Counted from the first letter of the stretch, positions 20,571 through 33,448 are shown. The stretch is 64,000 nt of DNA from Asterias amurensis (GCF_032118995.1 NC_092666.1:6894501-6958500); one strand, 5' to 3'. Numbers and translations: made by a program. The notes: a model not told the origin generated them from the sequence alone.

Positions 20571-20834
20571 TATGATCAAAAACCGAAAAATAAACCAGTT
20601 AGATTGCGACTTGGATTTAAAGATCGAAGATTTGTGCATAATAGTAACAATAATGGCTTTTTATAAAGCATGCATATCCCTCACTCAGTGACGCTCCTGG
20701 CCCTTTAACATGCGGTATTCGTGCAAGGTAAATGGGACTAACTTTAATTATGAGATCCAAGAAATGTCTATTTTATGCACTTTAATTGATTTCTAAACTT
20801 TCAACTCAAGCTTAACTTAAAAGACATCTTACCT

Positions 20835-20965
20835 TCATATTCCATTTTGGACCCTGGTATGTAGCTGCCTCAAGCCATGACGTGTCTCTCTCTCTCTGTA
20901 CTGTGCTGTCACATCTTCATGGTCCATGTTGACGGGATGGCTGGTAAGCAGTCGTCACAATCATC
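20835..20965 (-). pseudogene. Splice-bounded block broken by a (GA)n length change
   Basis: On the minus strand, TTTTCTTTCAG precedes and ATATGAAG/GTAAGA ends a block. An ATG opens MDHEDVTAQYRERE. After a (GA)n run, the frame shifted by two continues as DTSWLEAATYQGPKWNMK up to the donor. The splice sites and the two half-frames suggest a real exon, or transposon exon, in which a dinucleotide repeat has changed length. I do not recognise the protein. Confidence 0.3.
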
Positions 20966-21177
20966 TGAAAGAAAATTACAATGTACTACATTAGTACAAA
21001 CCATATAAAGACATAGATCATCAGGGGCAAATTTCATAGAGATGCTTAGAGGCACAAAAAGGATCCAAGCATAAAATAATAGAGAACTGTTTTAGCAATA
21101 TTTTCTGCCTAAACAGCTCAATTAAATTGGTCCCAGACGATCATCACTAATGCTTAAACTGACTTTTAAAGCAATTT

Positions 21178-22575
21178 TAAAGGCATTTATCGAAGTAAAG
21201 GAACCTTGTAGGGGATGAGACTTCCAACACCATCTGGGGGTCTAAACCAACATGTTTTCTACAAGGGACCAAGGGTTTAACCGAGAGCCCTTGAATTAAC
21301 AAGATCATTTTCTAGCCATCTACCAATGATTGATGTGCTTCAATCACATGGGATGATGTCCTCTAGGCAGGCACCCTCTGGGATGTGGCTCGTAGTCAGG
21401 CACCCTCTAGGATGTGGCTCGTAGTCAGGCACCCACTGGGATGTAGCTCGTAGTCAGGCACCCTCTGGGATGTGGCTCGTAGTCAGGCACCCTCTGGGAT
21501 GTGGCTCGAAGTCGGGCACCCTCTGGGATGTGGCTTGTAGTCAGGCACCCTCTGGGATGTGGCTCGTAGTCAGGCACCCTCTGGGATGTGGCTCGTAGTC
21601 AGGCACCCTCTGCGATGTGGCTTGTAGTCAGGCACCCTCTGGGATGTGGCTTGTAGTCAGGCACCCTCTGGGATGTGGCTCGTAGTCAGCACCCTCTGGG
21701 ATGTGGCTTGTAGTCAGGCACCCTCTGGGATGTGGCTTGTAGTCAGGCACTAAAAAGATTTAAAAAAAACTCGGCTAGGACAAGCACTTTTAAAGGCATT
21801 TATCGAAGGAAAGGAACCTTGTAGGGGATGGGACTTCCAACACCATTTGGGGGTCTAAACCACCATGCTTTGTAAGATGGACCAAGTTTTAAACCGAGAC
21901 CCAATGAATTAACAAGATCATTTTCTAGCCATCTACCAATGTTTGATGAACTTCAATCACATGGGATGATGCCCTTTAGGCAGGCACCCTCTGGGATGTG
22001 GCTTGTAGTCAGGCACCCTCTGGGATGTGGCTCGTAGTCAGGCACCCTCTGGGATGTGGCTCGTATTCAGGCACCCTCTGGGATGTGGCTCGTAGTCAGG
22101 CACCCTCTGGGATGTGGCTCGTAGTCAGGCACCCTCTGGGATGTGGCTCGTAGTCAGGCACTAAAAAGATCCACACAAAAAAACTTGGTTAGGGCAAGCA
22201 CTTTTAAAGGCATATATCAACAGAAAGGAACCATGTAGGGGATAGGACTTCCAACACCATTTGAGGGTCTAAACCAAAAAGTTTTCTAAGAGGGACCAAG
22301 TCTTAAACCGAGACCCCTTAAATTAACAAGATCATTTTCTAGCCATCTACCAATGTTTGATGTGCTTCAATCACATAGGATGATGTCCTCTAGTCAGGCA
22401 CCCTCTGGGATGTGGCTTGTAGTCAGGCACCCTCTGGGATGTGGCTTGTAGTCAGGCACCCTCTGGGATGTGGCTTATAGTCAGGCACCCTCTGGGATGT
22501 GGCTTATAGTCAGGCACCCTCTGGGATGTGGCTTATAGTCAGGCACCCTCTGGGATGTGACTCGTAGCCAGGCAC
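21178..22575. repeat. 29-30-bp minisatellite in a higher-order repeat
   Basis: The basic unit is CAGGCACCCTCTGGGATGTG, then GCTCGTAGT. It forms three arrays (about 21366-21750, 21978-22165, 22392-22575; about 13, 6 and 6 units). Each is preceded by the same roughly 200-base leader (AAAGGCATTTATCGAAG, GGAACCTTGTAGGGGATG, TCATTTTCTAGCCATCTACC). Leader plus array has been copied three times. The third array runs directly into the 12-bp minisatellite. Confidence 0.9.
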
Positions 22576-22582
22576 CAGAAAA

Positions 22583-25500
22583 TACAACTGCGACTGCAAC
22601 TGCGACTGCGACTGCAACTGCGACTGCAACTGCGACTGCAACTGCGACTACTACTGCGACTGCAACTGCGACTACTACTGCGACTACAACTGCGACTACA
22701 ACTGCGACTACAACTGCGACTACAACTGCGACTACAACTGCGACTACAACTGCGACTACAACTGCGACTACAACTGCGACTACAACTGCGACTACAACTG
22801 CGACTACAACTGCGACTACAACTGCGACTACAACTGCGACTACAACTGCGACTACAACTGCGACTACAACTGCGACTACAACTGCGACTACAACTGCGAC
22901 TACAACTGCGACTACAACTGCGACTACAACTGCGACTACAACTGCGACTACAACTGCGACTACAACTGCGACTACAACTGCGACTACAACTGCGACTACA
23001 ACTGCGACTACAACTGCGACTACAACTGCGACTACAACTGCGACTACAACTGCGACTACAACTGCGACTACAACTGCGACTACAACTGCGACTACAACTG
23101 CGACTACAACTGCGACTACAACTGCGACTACAACTGCGACTACAACTGAGACTACAACTGAGACTACAACTGAGACTACAACTGAGACTACAACTGAGAC
23201 TACAACTGAGACTACAACTGAGACTACAACTGAGACTACAACTGAGACTACAACTGAGACTACAACTGAGACTACAACTGAGACTACAACTGAGACTACA
23301 ACTGAGACTACAACTGAGACTACAACTGAGACTACAACTGAGACTACAACTGAGACTACAACTGAGACTACAACTGCGACTACAACTGCGACTACAACTG
23401 CGACTACAACTGCGACTACAACTGCGACTACAACTGCGACTACAACTGCGACTACAACTGCGACTACAACTGCGACTACAACTGCGACTACAACTGCGAC
23501 TACAACTGCGACTACAACTGCGACTACAACTGCGACTACAACTGCGACTACAACTGCGACTACAACTGCGACTATCACTGCGACTATCACTGCGACTACA
23601 ACTGCGACTACAACTGCGACTACAACTGCGACTACAACTGCGACTACAACTGCGACTACAACTGAGACTACAACTGAGACTACAACTGAGACTACAACTG
23701 AGACTACAACTGAGACTACAACTGAGACTACAACTGAGACTACAACTGAGACTACAACTGCGACTACAACTGAGACTACAACTGCGACTACAACTGCGAC
23801 TACAACTGCGACTACAACTGCGACTACAACTGCGACTACAACTGCGACTACAACTGCGACTATCACTGCGACTATCACTGCGACTATCACTGCGACTACA
23901 ACTGCGACTACAACTGCGACTACAACTGCGACTACAACTGCGACTACAACTGCGACTACAACTGCGACTACCACTGCGACTACCACTGCGACTACCACTG
24001 CGACTACCACTGCGACTACCACTGCGACTACCACTGCGACTACAACTGCGACTACAACTGCGACTACAACTGCGACTACAACTGCGACTACAACTGCGAC
24101 TACAACTGCGACTACAACTGCGACTACAACTGCGACTACAACTGCGACTACAACTGCGACTACAACTGAGACTACAACTGAGACTACAACTGAGACTACA
24201 ACTGAGACTACAACTGCGACTACAACTGAGACTACAACTGAGACTACAACTGAGACTACAACTGAGACTACAACTGCGACTACAACTGCGACTACAACTG
24301 CGACTACAACTGCGACTACAACTGCGACTACAACTGCGACTACAACTGCGACTACAACTGCGACTACAACTGCGACTACAACTGCGACTACAACTGAGAC
24401 TACAACTGAGACTACAACTGAGACTACAACTGCGACTACAACTGCGACTACAACTGCGACTACAACTGCGACTACAACTGCGACTACAACTGCGACTACA
24501 ACTGCGACTACAACTGCGACTACAACTGCGACTACAACTGCGACTACAACTGCGACTACAACTGCGACTACAACTGAGACTACAACTGCGACTACAACTG
24601 CGACTACAACTGAGACTACAACTGAGACTACAACTGAGACTACAACTGAGACTACAACTGAGACTACAACTGAGACTACAACTGCGACTACAACTGCGAC
24701 TACAACTGCGACTACAACTGCGACTACAACTGAGACTACAACTGAGACTACAACTGAGACTACAACTGAGACTACAACTGAGACTACAACTGAGACTACA
24801 ACTGAGACTACAACTGAGACTACAACTGAGACTACAACTGAGACTACAACTGCGACTACAACTGAGACTACAACTGCGACTACAACTGCGACTACAACTG
24901 CGACTACAACTGAGACTACAACTGAGACTACAACTGAGACTACAACTGAGACTACAACTGAGACTACAACTGAGACTACAACTGAGACTACAACTGAGAC
25001 TACAACTGAGACTACAACTGAGACTACAACTGAGACTACAACTGAGACTACAACTGAGACTACAACTGAGACTACAACTGAGACTACAACTGCGACTACA
25101 ACTGCGACTACAACTGCGACTACAACTGCGACTACAACTGCGACTACAACTGCGACTACAACTGCGACTACAACTGCGACTACAACTGCGACTACAACTG
25201 CGACTACAACTGCGACTACAACTGCGACTACAACTGCGACTACAACTGCGACTACAACTGCGACTACAACTGCGACTACAACTGAGACTACAACTGAGAC
25301 TACAACTGAGACTACAACTGAGACTACAACTGAGACTACAACTGAGACTACAACTGAGACTACAACTGAGACTACAACTGAGACTACAACTGAGACTACA
25401 ACTGAGACTACAACTGAGACTACAACTGAGACTACTACTGAGACTACAACTGAGACTACAACTGAGACTACAACTGAGACTACAACTGAGACTACAACTG

Positions 25501-26620
25501 AGACTACAACTGAGACTACAACTGAGACTACAACTGAGACTACAACTGAGACTACAACTGAGACTACAACTGAGACTACAACTGCGACTACAACTGCGAC
25601 TACAACTGCGACTACAACTGCGACTACAACTGCGACTACAACTGCGACTACAACTGCGACTACAACTGCGACTACAACTGCGACTACAACTGCGACTACA
25701 ACTGCGACTACAACTGCGACTACAACTGCGACTACAACTGCGACTACAACTGAGACTACAACTGAGACTACAACTGAGACTACAACTGAGACTACAACTG
25801 AGACTACAACTGAGACTACAACTGAGACTACAACTGAGACTACAACTGAGACTACAACTGAGACTACAACTGAGACTACAACTGAGACTACAACTGAGAC
25901 TACAACTGAGACCACAACTGAGACCACAACTGAGACCACAACTGAGACTACAACTGAGACTACAACTGAGACTACAACTGAGACTACAACTGAGACTACA
26001 ACTGAGACTTCAACTGAGACTACAACTGAGACTACAACTGAGACTACAACTGAGACTACAACTGAGACTACAACTGAGACTACAACTGAGACTACAACTG
26101 AGACTACAACTGAGACTACAACTGAGACTACAACTGAGACTACAACTGAGACTACAACTGAGACTACAACTGAGACTACAACTGAGACTACAACTGCGAC
26201 TTCAACTGCGACTACAACTGCGACTACAACTGCGACTACAACTGCGACTACAACTGCGACTACAACTGAGACTACAACTGCGACTACAACTGCGACTACA
26301 ACTGAGACTACAACTGAGACTACAACTGCGACTACAACTGCGACTACAACTGGGACTACAACTGGGACTACAACTGGGACTACAACTGGGACTACAACTG
26401 GGACTACAACTGGGACTACAACTGGGACTACAACTGAGACTACAACTGAGACTACAACTGGGACTACAACTGGGACTACAACTGGGACTACAACTGGGAC
26501 TACAACTGGGACTACAACTGAAACTAGAACTGAAACTACAACTGAAACTACAACTGAAACTACAACTGAAACTACAACTGAAACTACAACTGAAACTACA
26601 ACTGAAACTACAACTGAAAC
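22583..26620. repeat. Giant 12-bp minisatellite (ACTACAACTGCG)n, about 336 units
   Basis: About 4.04 kb of a 12-base unit, ACTACAACTGCG, with GAG, GGG and GAA variants of the last triplet and rare ATC, ACC, ACT, TCA or AGA in place of ACA. The first hundred bases are 6/12-base precursors (ACTGCAACTGCG). From about 22680 to 26620 the 12-base phase is never lost. Variant types come in blocks of many units. The unit has no stop codon in five of six frames, so long frames exist on both strands (plus: Thr-Thr-Thr-Ala/Glu; minus: Val-Val-Val-Ala/Ser). I read these as by-products: the plus frame has no signal peptide, and its tail beyond the array resembles no protein. Confidence 0.95.
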
Positions 26621-27380
26621 AGTACTCACAAAACATAGCACAGCAAAGCAAAGCAAAACAGCACAGCATACAGGTCCACCAACAAGCACTTCCAACCGCG
26701 GCATATTGGCGAGTCACTCAACCGTGCTGTGTGCAGGTTTCGTAGCAGAAATTTCCACTCAATCACGTGCTTACTTGAGAAGAACTATTCACAACTGGGC
26801 TATTCACATTCAAATTAGCCAAGGAGCATGCAAGCCCCACACCAAAAATAACAAAGAAATTGGATCACAAAAGCGCTCTTCTTAATCAATACGATCTTAT
26901 AGCAGTAGCGATCAATGGAATCTTCACGGGCTTTTACTTTCTGAGTTATAATTGGTCAGCTATGAAATGATGTACGAAGTCATACATCCATGGGCTAGTT
27001 CCATAAGCTGTTAAAGGCACTATTTGTAATTACTAAAAGAGATGTTTTTTTAGCATTTCCCCCCCGGAAAGTAGACAATCTGACGTGAAATGAAAGTAAA
27101 AAAAATAATTACTCACTAATAAGCCTCCAAAAGCACAAAAGTGCGCTCACTTTAGGCAGAATTGCTCCCAAATTCTCGAGACTAAAGATTTGCATAAAAA
27201 CGAGTATTAATCAAAGACGTTTACTTTACGTCAGATTTTTGCAAAGTTCTTTTTTTTCGCACCATGACTAGAACCACGCACCCAAAATACCCCCTTGCCA
27301 AATCCCTATTCAAGGCCTGCGCAAAAAGGGCAGCAAAAAAGCTACTCCTTACCCTAAGGGAAAAGGGCTCAAAACGTACG
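26621..27380. other. No gene seen
   Basis: Unique sequence between the 12-bp minisatellite and the 654-bp satellite. The open frame leaving the minisatellite ends at 26885 without recognisable features. Confidence 0.6.
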
Positions 27381-30155
27381 TTTTTCTTCAAACAATGACA
27401 CTACACGGAGGCCCATATCGTATCCAAGACATTATTGAATTCGCACATATTATACACCAACGGAAAGCGCTAATCATGGGCTACAGTTTCATGTTTTTGT
27501 TTTGTGTATCTGGTTTTGGTATTAGCGATGCAAGCCGACAAAGGAGGGAGCTATTTTCGGCCATTTTGGCGTGTGTGAAAATGCCAGGAATCGGGGTGCC
27601 GAAAATGGTTGGCATACAAGTTCGCTCAGAGTCTATGAACTTGGCCATTATTCCTGAACTTGGTAGGCTAGAGAAATAATCAGGGTACCTGTGTTTGGCT
27701 TGAATAATACCGCATCCGATAATCAACTTGCGGAGACCCTCCATTAACCCCGTGGTGCTCTAAAAAACGTTTAAGCAAGCCTACTCCGAATGCTTGGCAC
27801 GAAGAGTGTTTTCCGGACGTCAATATTAGCCATTCTGGAGAGAAATTCAAAGTACAAAGGTTATTTTGAACCCAAAGACATTTTTTGATCCACACATACT
27901 ATACACCAGAGGAAAGCCCCATTCAAGGGCTACACGTTTATAATTGTTTCGTGTCTGACGCATAAATCTGCGCAACAAGGGCGGCGAAAAAGCTACCCCT
28001 CACCCTAAGGGAGAAAAAGGCTAAAAAAGTAAGTTTTTCTCCAAATAATGACACTACACGGAGGCCCATATCATATCCAATACATTATTGGATTCGCACA
28101 TACGATACACCAACGGAAAGCGTAAATCATGGGTTACAGTTTCATGTTTTTGTTTTGTGTCTGTGGCTTGGATCTAAGCGATGCAAGCCGACAAAAGAGG
28201 GAGCCATTTTCGGCCATTTTGGGCAAGTTTGAAAATGTCAGGCAACGGGGTGCCGAAAATGGTTGGCATACAAGTTCGCTCAGAGTCTGTGAACTTGACC
28301 ATTATTCCTGAACTTGGTAGGCTAGAGAAATAATCAGGGTACCTGTGTGTGCCTTGAATAATACCGCATCCGATGATCAACTTGCGGAGACCCTCCATCA
28401 ACTCCGTGGTGCTCAAAAAAACGTTTGAGCAAGCCTACTCCGAATGGTTGGCACGAAGAGTGTTTTCCGGACGTCAAAATGAGCCATTCTGGAGAGAAGT
28501 TCAAAGTACAAAGGTTATTTTGAACCCGAAAAATATTGTTGATCCACATATAATATACACCAGAGGAAAGCCCTATTCAAGGGCTACACGTTTATAATTG
28601 TTTCGTGTCTGACGCATAAATCTGCGCAACAAGGGCGGCGAAAAAGCTACCCCTCACCCTAAGGGAGAAAAAGGCTAAAAAAGTAAGTTTTTCTCCAAAT
28701 ACTGACACTACACGGAGGCCCATATCATATCCAAGACATTTTTGGATTCGCACATACTATACACCAACGGAAAGCGCTAATCATGGGCTACAGTTTCATG
28801 TTTTTGGTTTGTGTCTGTGGCTTGGATCTGAGCGATGCAAGCCGACAAAGCAGGGAGCCATTTTCGGCCATTTTGGTCAAGTTTGAAAACGCCAGGCAAC
28901 GGGGTGCCGAAAATGGTTGGCATACAAGTTCGCTCAGAGTCTATGAACTTGACCATTATTCCTGAACTTGGTAGGCTAGAGAAATAATCAGGGTACCTGT
29001 GTGTGCCTTGAATAATACCGCATCCGATAATCAACTTGCGGAGACCCTCCATCAACTCCGTGGTGCTCTAAAAAACGTTTAAGCAAGCCTACTCCGAATG
29101 GTTGGCACGAAGAGTGTTTTCCGGACGTCAATATTAGCCATTCTGGAGAGAAATTCAAAGTACAAAGGTTATTTTGAACCCAAAGAAATTTGTTGATCCA
29201 CACAAAATATACACCAGAGGAAAGCCCCATTTAAGGGCTACACGTTTATAATTGTTTCGTGTCTGACGCATAAATCTGCGCAACAAGGGCGGCGAAAAAG
29301 CTACCCCTCACCCTAAGGGAGAAAAAGGCTAAAAAAGTAAGTTTTTCTCCAAGTAATGACACTACACGGAGGCCCATATCATATCCAAGACATTTTTGGA
29401 TTCGCACATACTATACACCAACGGAAAGCGCTAATTATGGGCTACAGTTTCATGTTTTTGGTTTGTGTCTGTGGCTTGGATCTAAGCGATGCAAGCCGAC
29501 AAAGCAGGGAGCCATTTTCGGCCATTTTGGTCAAGTTTGAAAACGCCAGGCAACGGGGTGCCGAAAATGGTTGGCATACAAGTTCGCTCAGAGTCTGTGA
29601 ACTTGACCATTATTCCTGAACTTGGTAGGCTAGAGAAATAATCAGGGTACCTGTGTGTGGCCTGAATAATACCACATTCGATAATCAACTTGATGAGACC
29701 CTACATCAACTCCGTGGTGCTCAAAAAGTGTTTGAGCAAGCCTACTCCGAATGGTTTGCACGAAGAGTGTTTTCCGGACGTCAATATTAGCCGTTCTGGA
29801 GAGAAATTCAAAGTACAAAGGTTATTTTGAACCCGAAGACATTTTTTGATCCACACATACTATACACCAGAGGAAAGCCCTATTCAAGGGCTACACGTTT
29901 ATAATTGTTTCGTGTCTGACGCATAAATCTGCGCAACACGGGCGGCGAAAAAGCTACCCCTCACCCTAAGGGAGAAAAAGGCTAAAAAAGTAAGTTTTTC
30001 TCCAAATAATGACACTACACGGAGGCCCATATAATATCCAATACATTATTTGATTTGCACATACTATACACCAACGGAAAGCGTAAATCATTGGCTACAG
30101 TTTAGTGTTTTTGTTTTGTGTCTGTGGCTTGGATCTAAGCGATGCAAGCCAAAAA
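27381..30155. repeat. 654-bp satellite, four full units and a partial fifth
   Basis: CTACACGGAG recurs at 27411, 28054, 28708, 29362 and 30015 (spacings 643, 654, 654, 653). The fifth unit breaks off at about 30155. Inside each unit a diverged sub-repeat is seen twice: CACATACTATACACCAACGG, then AAAGCGCT, against CACATACTATACACCAGAGG, then AAAGCCCC. Several frames of 60-95 codons recur in each unit but are broken in some, so no gene is called. Confidence 0.9.
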
Positions 30156-30970
30156 AGGACGCCTACTTTTGGCCAATATTTTCAATTCTATTTGAACATT
30201 CTTAGGCCCAGATAGTAGTACAATTAAGAAAACTTTCACCTCAAATTTTAATGCAAACGTTTCTTGAAACTTAAAAATACAAAGCATAGAAAATGGATAC
30301 AAGTTTAGAAATATTGGAAACTTGCACAAGTTCAAATTGCCGTTTTCGCTTGTTATTTCCACTAGTTTATGGTGCCTTTACGGTGCCTTCTGGATCGGTC
30401 TATTGATATCACTGTCACACTGAATTTGCATGCAACTGTCTCTTGAAACTAACCCTACCAAATAAAGCATCTAAGGTGACAATAAAGTGAAACTAAATTT
30501 GTTTAATTTAAGTTACTTGCGTTTAATGCCTAACAAGAAATGCGAGACTGCTTTAATTTATGTCTGTCGCCTTGGACCGGTCACCACTGGAACGGAAGAT
30601 ATTAGAGAGGGGTTGCAAAAGTATTATCTCTAGCATGGTTATGGGGGTTTAAGTATTTTTTGGGACTGAACTTAGTTTAATAAGTATTACGTCACGTATT
30701 ACAATGCACTAAAAGGTATTGAAATAATTATGTCACTTGCGCTTTAAATTATGCTGGACACCTTAGACTGGGCACCACTAGGTAAGGCTGTCAACCTCCC
30801 CAACATCTACTGACCTTGTATGGTCAGGCCTTAAAAAGGTGCACTCATTATTGCAAGCATTTGTAGGGGCTTGTTACGCACGTAATCTTAATTAAACAAA
30901 TTTAATTAAATTATACTGGAACCCCCATGACAGGGCTAGGGATAAAAAACTTGTAAAGTTTGGAACCTCA
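30156..30970. other. No gene seen; weak long-period repetition
   Basis: Intron-like sequence. The stretch near 30835-30910 (GCACTCATTATTGCAAGCAT, then ACGCACGTAA) has a diverged partner near 31385-31460, on the other side of the fold-back element. Confidence 0.45.
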
Positions 30971-31340
30971 TTAAAGGAACACGTTGCCTTAGATCGGACG
31001 AGTTGGTCTATGAACAGCGTTTGAAACCGTTTGCATATGGTTAGAAAGATGTTTTAAAAGTAGAATATAATGATCCACACAAGTATCACTCAAAATTGCA
31101 CGGTTTTCATTTTACGTCGTGAACTAACTCGGTCGACTATTTATGGGAGTCAAAGTTTTGACTCCCATAAATGGCCGACCGTGTTTATCGACGAGGTAAA
31201 ACGAAAACCACTCAATTTTGAGGCATATTTGTGTAGATCATTGTATTCTACTTTTACAACATCTTTCTAACCATAACAAGCGGTTACAGGACGCTTTTCA
31301 AAGACCAACTCGACCGATCCAAGGCAACGTGTTCCTTTAA
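30971..31340. mobile_element. TTAA-flanked fold-back MITE, GGAACACGTTGCCT family
   Basis: TTAA at both ends. The arms begin AGGAACACGTTGCCTTAGAT and end ATCCAAGGCAACGTGTTCCT, and most of the element is one long hairpin with the centre GGAGTCAAAGTTTTGACTCC. A second copy is at 47440-47829. No coding capacity. Confidence 0.9.
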
Positions 31341-32235
31341 CATTTTCAACCTAGGGTGCTAAGTCCAAGACGTCAAACATAATTTAAAGACGCAGTCATT
31401 ATTGCATTACTTGTTAGTGCATAATACGCGCGTAACTCTAAATGTACAAATTCAATTAAAATGTATTTGCATTTGTGATACCTCGAATATGGTTGATACA
31501 TTATTCGGGAGGGTTACCTTGTTTCAAGAGACATATGACAAGATATCAATTATTGTGGAACTATCAGGGCGTGTACACACATACACATAGTGGAAAACAG
31601 GCGAAAACAGACAATTTTGAATTCATGCAGTTATGACTATTTTTCGTGGTTCCTTTTTTTCTACGTGATACATTGTTTTGGGTTGTTTCAAAATTGATTT
31701 CAAAATTTGAAGTGAAAATGATATAACTTTGACTACTACCGGGGATACATACATACATTAATGTACCTAGAGGCAAAATGGCAACTTGAAATTTCACAAA
31801 CAATGCATATTTTACCTGCTTGCTTTTTTCTACTTTTTCGATGTGGTGTTGCAATTTCGTCTACAGGTCAAGTCATTTTTAGGGGGCCTTTAAAGACTAG
31901 ACTATTTGGCGTATAACGGGCTGAACTGTAATCTTCTAGCGCCTCCTTTGCTTTAAAAAAACACCTGGTAATGCTTCGATGAACTAGGAATGGTAGATCT
32001 GTATAGGACTCTTTGTACTGTAAATCCGTACACTATATTTAATAATACGAAAGTATATGGCCGCCAGGTCTATAGGTATGGCAACTATTACCGCGCTGTT
32101 GCATTCTTGCAGCCAACGCTAAGTCCTCCCACCGAACAAAACTCAACTTTTATTCGCATTTGCTTTGCGTATAGGCATCAAATAGGGTTCTGTATCGGGC
32201 GACATAACAATTACACCGACACATCAGTTTCATAC
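31341..32235. other. No gene seen; left of two direct repeats
   Basis: A block at about 31905-32000 (GGCGTATAACGGGCTGA, then TTCTAGCGCC, then GAACTAGGAATG) recurs in direct orientation at about 32700-32785, bracketing the candidate first exon at 32236-32277. Confidence 0.5.
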
Positions 32236-32277
32236 CTCGTAAAAGATGACAGTTTGCAGAAAGTGTCCTGTAGCCAT
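32236..32277 (-). CDS. Candidate first coding exon, minus strand
   Basis: The start lies in a strong context (GCCAAGATGGCT). The frame MATGHFLQTVIFYE ends exactly at a codon boundary before a donor, GAG/GTATGA. The frame is also open for about 65 codons upstream without another ATG, which would then be 5' untranslated. The surrounding 500 bases are richer in CpG than the rest of the centre, as a promoter-near exon would be. No downstream exon is identified and the peptide is too short to assign to a family. Confidence 0.35.
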
Positions 32278-32589
32278 CTTGGCATCTACGGTCTTCTTAG
32301 CTCCAATTCTTTCTTGGATGCCTCCTCTGATACTAAAACTCTCTGTCTGTCCTCTGAGGAAATGCTGGTTTTTCTCCCATCTCTCGAGACGTTGGATGAT
32401 GGTTATCCGACCAGATTTGCTTGTATCAGTTTTCCCAACCGAATTTCCAACTGTCCGCAGAAATGAAAACGGTGCTATTTTCTCGCTATTGTTAGCTGTT
32501 GTGCCTCTCCCCGCTCAAAGCTCTTTGAATCTTACATCAGCCTCGTTTGATGTTGCGTTTGTGATCGACTGGAGCTTTCAGTCAAAATA

Positions 32590-33098
32590 ATGCTGTTTCG
32601 AATGGCAAGTCAGTGTAAACCCCAGTCGGCTCCACTTTTTTTAAACATCGTTTCTCGATAGTACTGATTTACTATAATGTAAGGTATTGACATGTATCCT
32701 ATGGCGTATAGCGGCCTGACCTAAATTTTCTAGCGCCACTTCTATACAGGGTTGTGCTTCATTGAACTAGGAATGTCAACTATTTCCTTGACTTGTTATT
32801 GGAATCAATGGATGATGCAAGATTCTCTGTATAACAACGGGACAAACTTTAAGATGTCCCACAGCTTTCATGAGCAGTTGGCAATGCACCATTTCGTTTT
32901 AAGATTAACCATGGTGGAAGGATGGTTTAATAAATATGAGTACCGAGTACTGAGTAGGCATATGTACAGTGCTAACACACGTCGGTGTGTGTGGGTAAAA
33001 AACAAAATGAATATTCTTTATCCCCGATGCAAATTTAACATTAATAAATCGTTCGCAGTACCCGCTGCTAAAACATAATATCCGAACTGCCTCTAGTG
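32590..33098. other. No gene seen
   Basis: It contains the right copy of a direct repeat (about 32700-32785) and otherwise nothing recognised. Confidence 0.5.
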
Positions 33099-33245
33099 TA
33101 GCCACCGGGCAATCTATGTGGTTTAGTTGGTATGACACTGCTCTAGAATTTCAAGGGTCGTGGGTTCCAATCTCACCCGAGTAATATGCCTGTGATTTTA
33201 CAAGTACTTAGTTTACAAGGTTGTTAAACACATCTGTGTGTAACT
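33099..33245 (+). mobile_element. tRNA-derived SINE
   Basis: The head CCACCGGGCAATCTATGTGG, then TTTAGTTGGTATGACACTGC, resembles box A with a D-arm. GGTCGTGGGTTCCAATCTCA, then CCCGAG, resembles the T-arm with box B. It continues as ATATGCCTGTGA and GTTAAACACATCTGTGT. A second member is at 50883-51045. The stems are too damaged for a functional tRNA. Confidence 0.65.
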
Positions 33246-33448
33246 GTAAAAATCCTCATGTCGCGCACCTTACTTTGGTGGATCTGGAACCTGAGATCCG
33301 ATCTGGACCCAATCTCATAAATACCACGATAGCCACAATATGCAAACTTCTTTTGCTAACAATCTGTTTCTGCTAAGCAATACGTTTATGTGCTTACGTT
33401 TTTTTGTATTCCTGCATGCCTACGAAATTGGTCCCAGTATGTAGCTGC

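Noticed and set aside
22481-26885. Two overlapping frames of about 1400 codons on opposite strands
   Set aside because: The 12-base unit has no stop codon in five of six frames, so long frames are automatic. No signal peptide, domain or splice context; the ends run into a different minisatellite and unrelated sequence.
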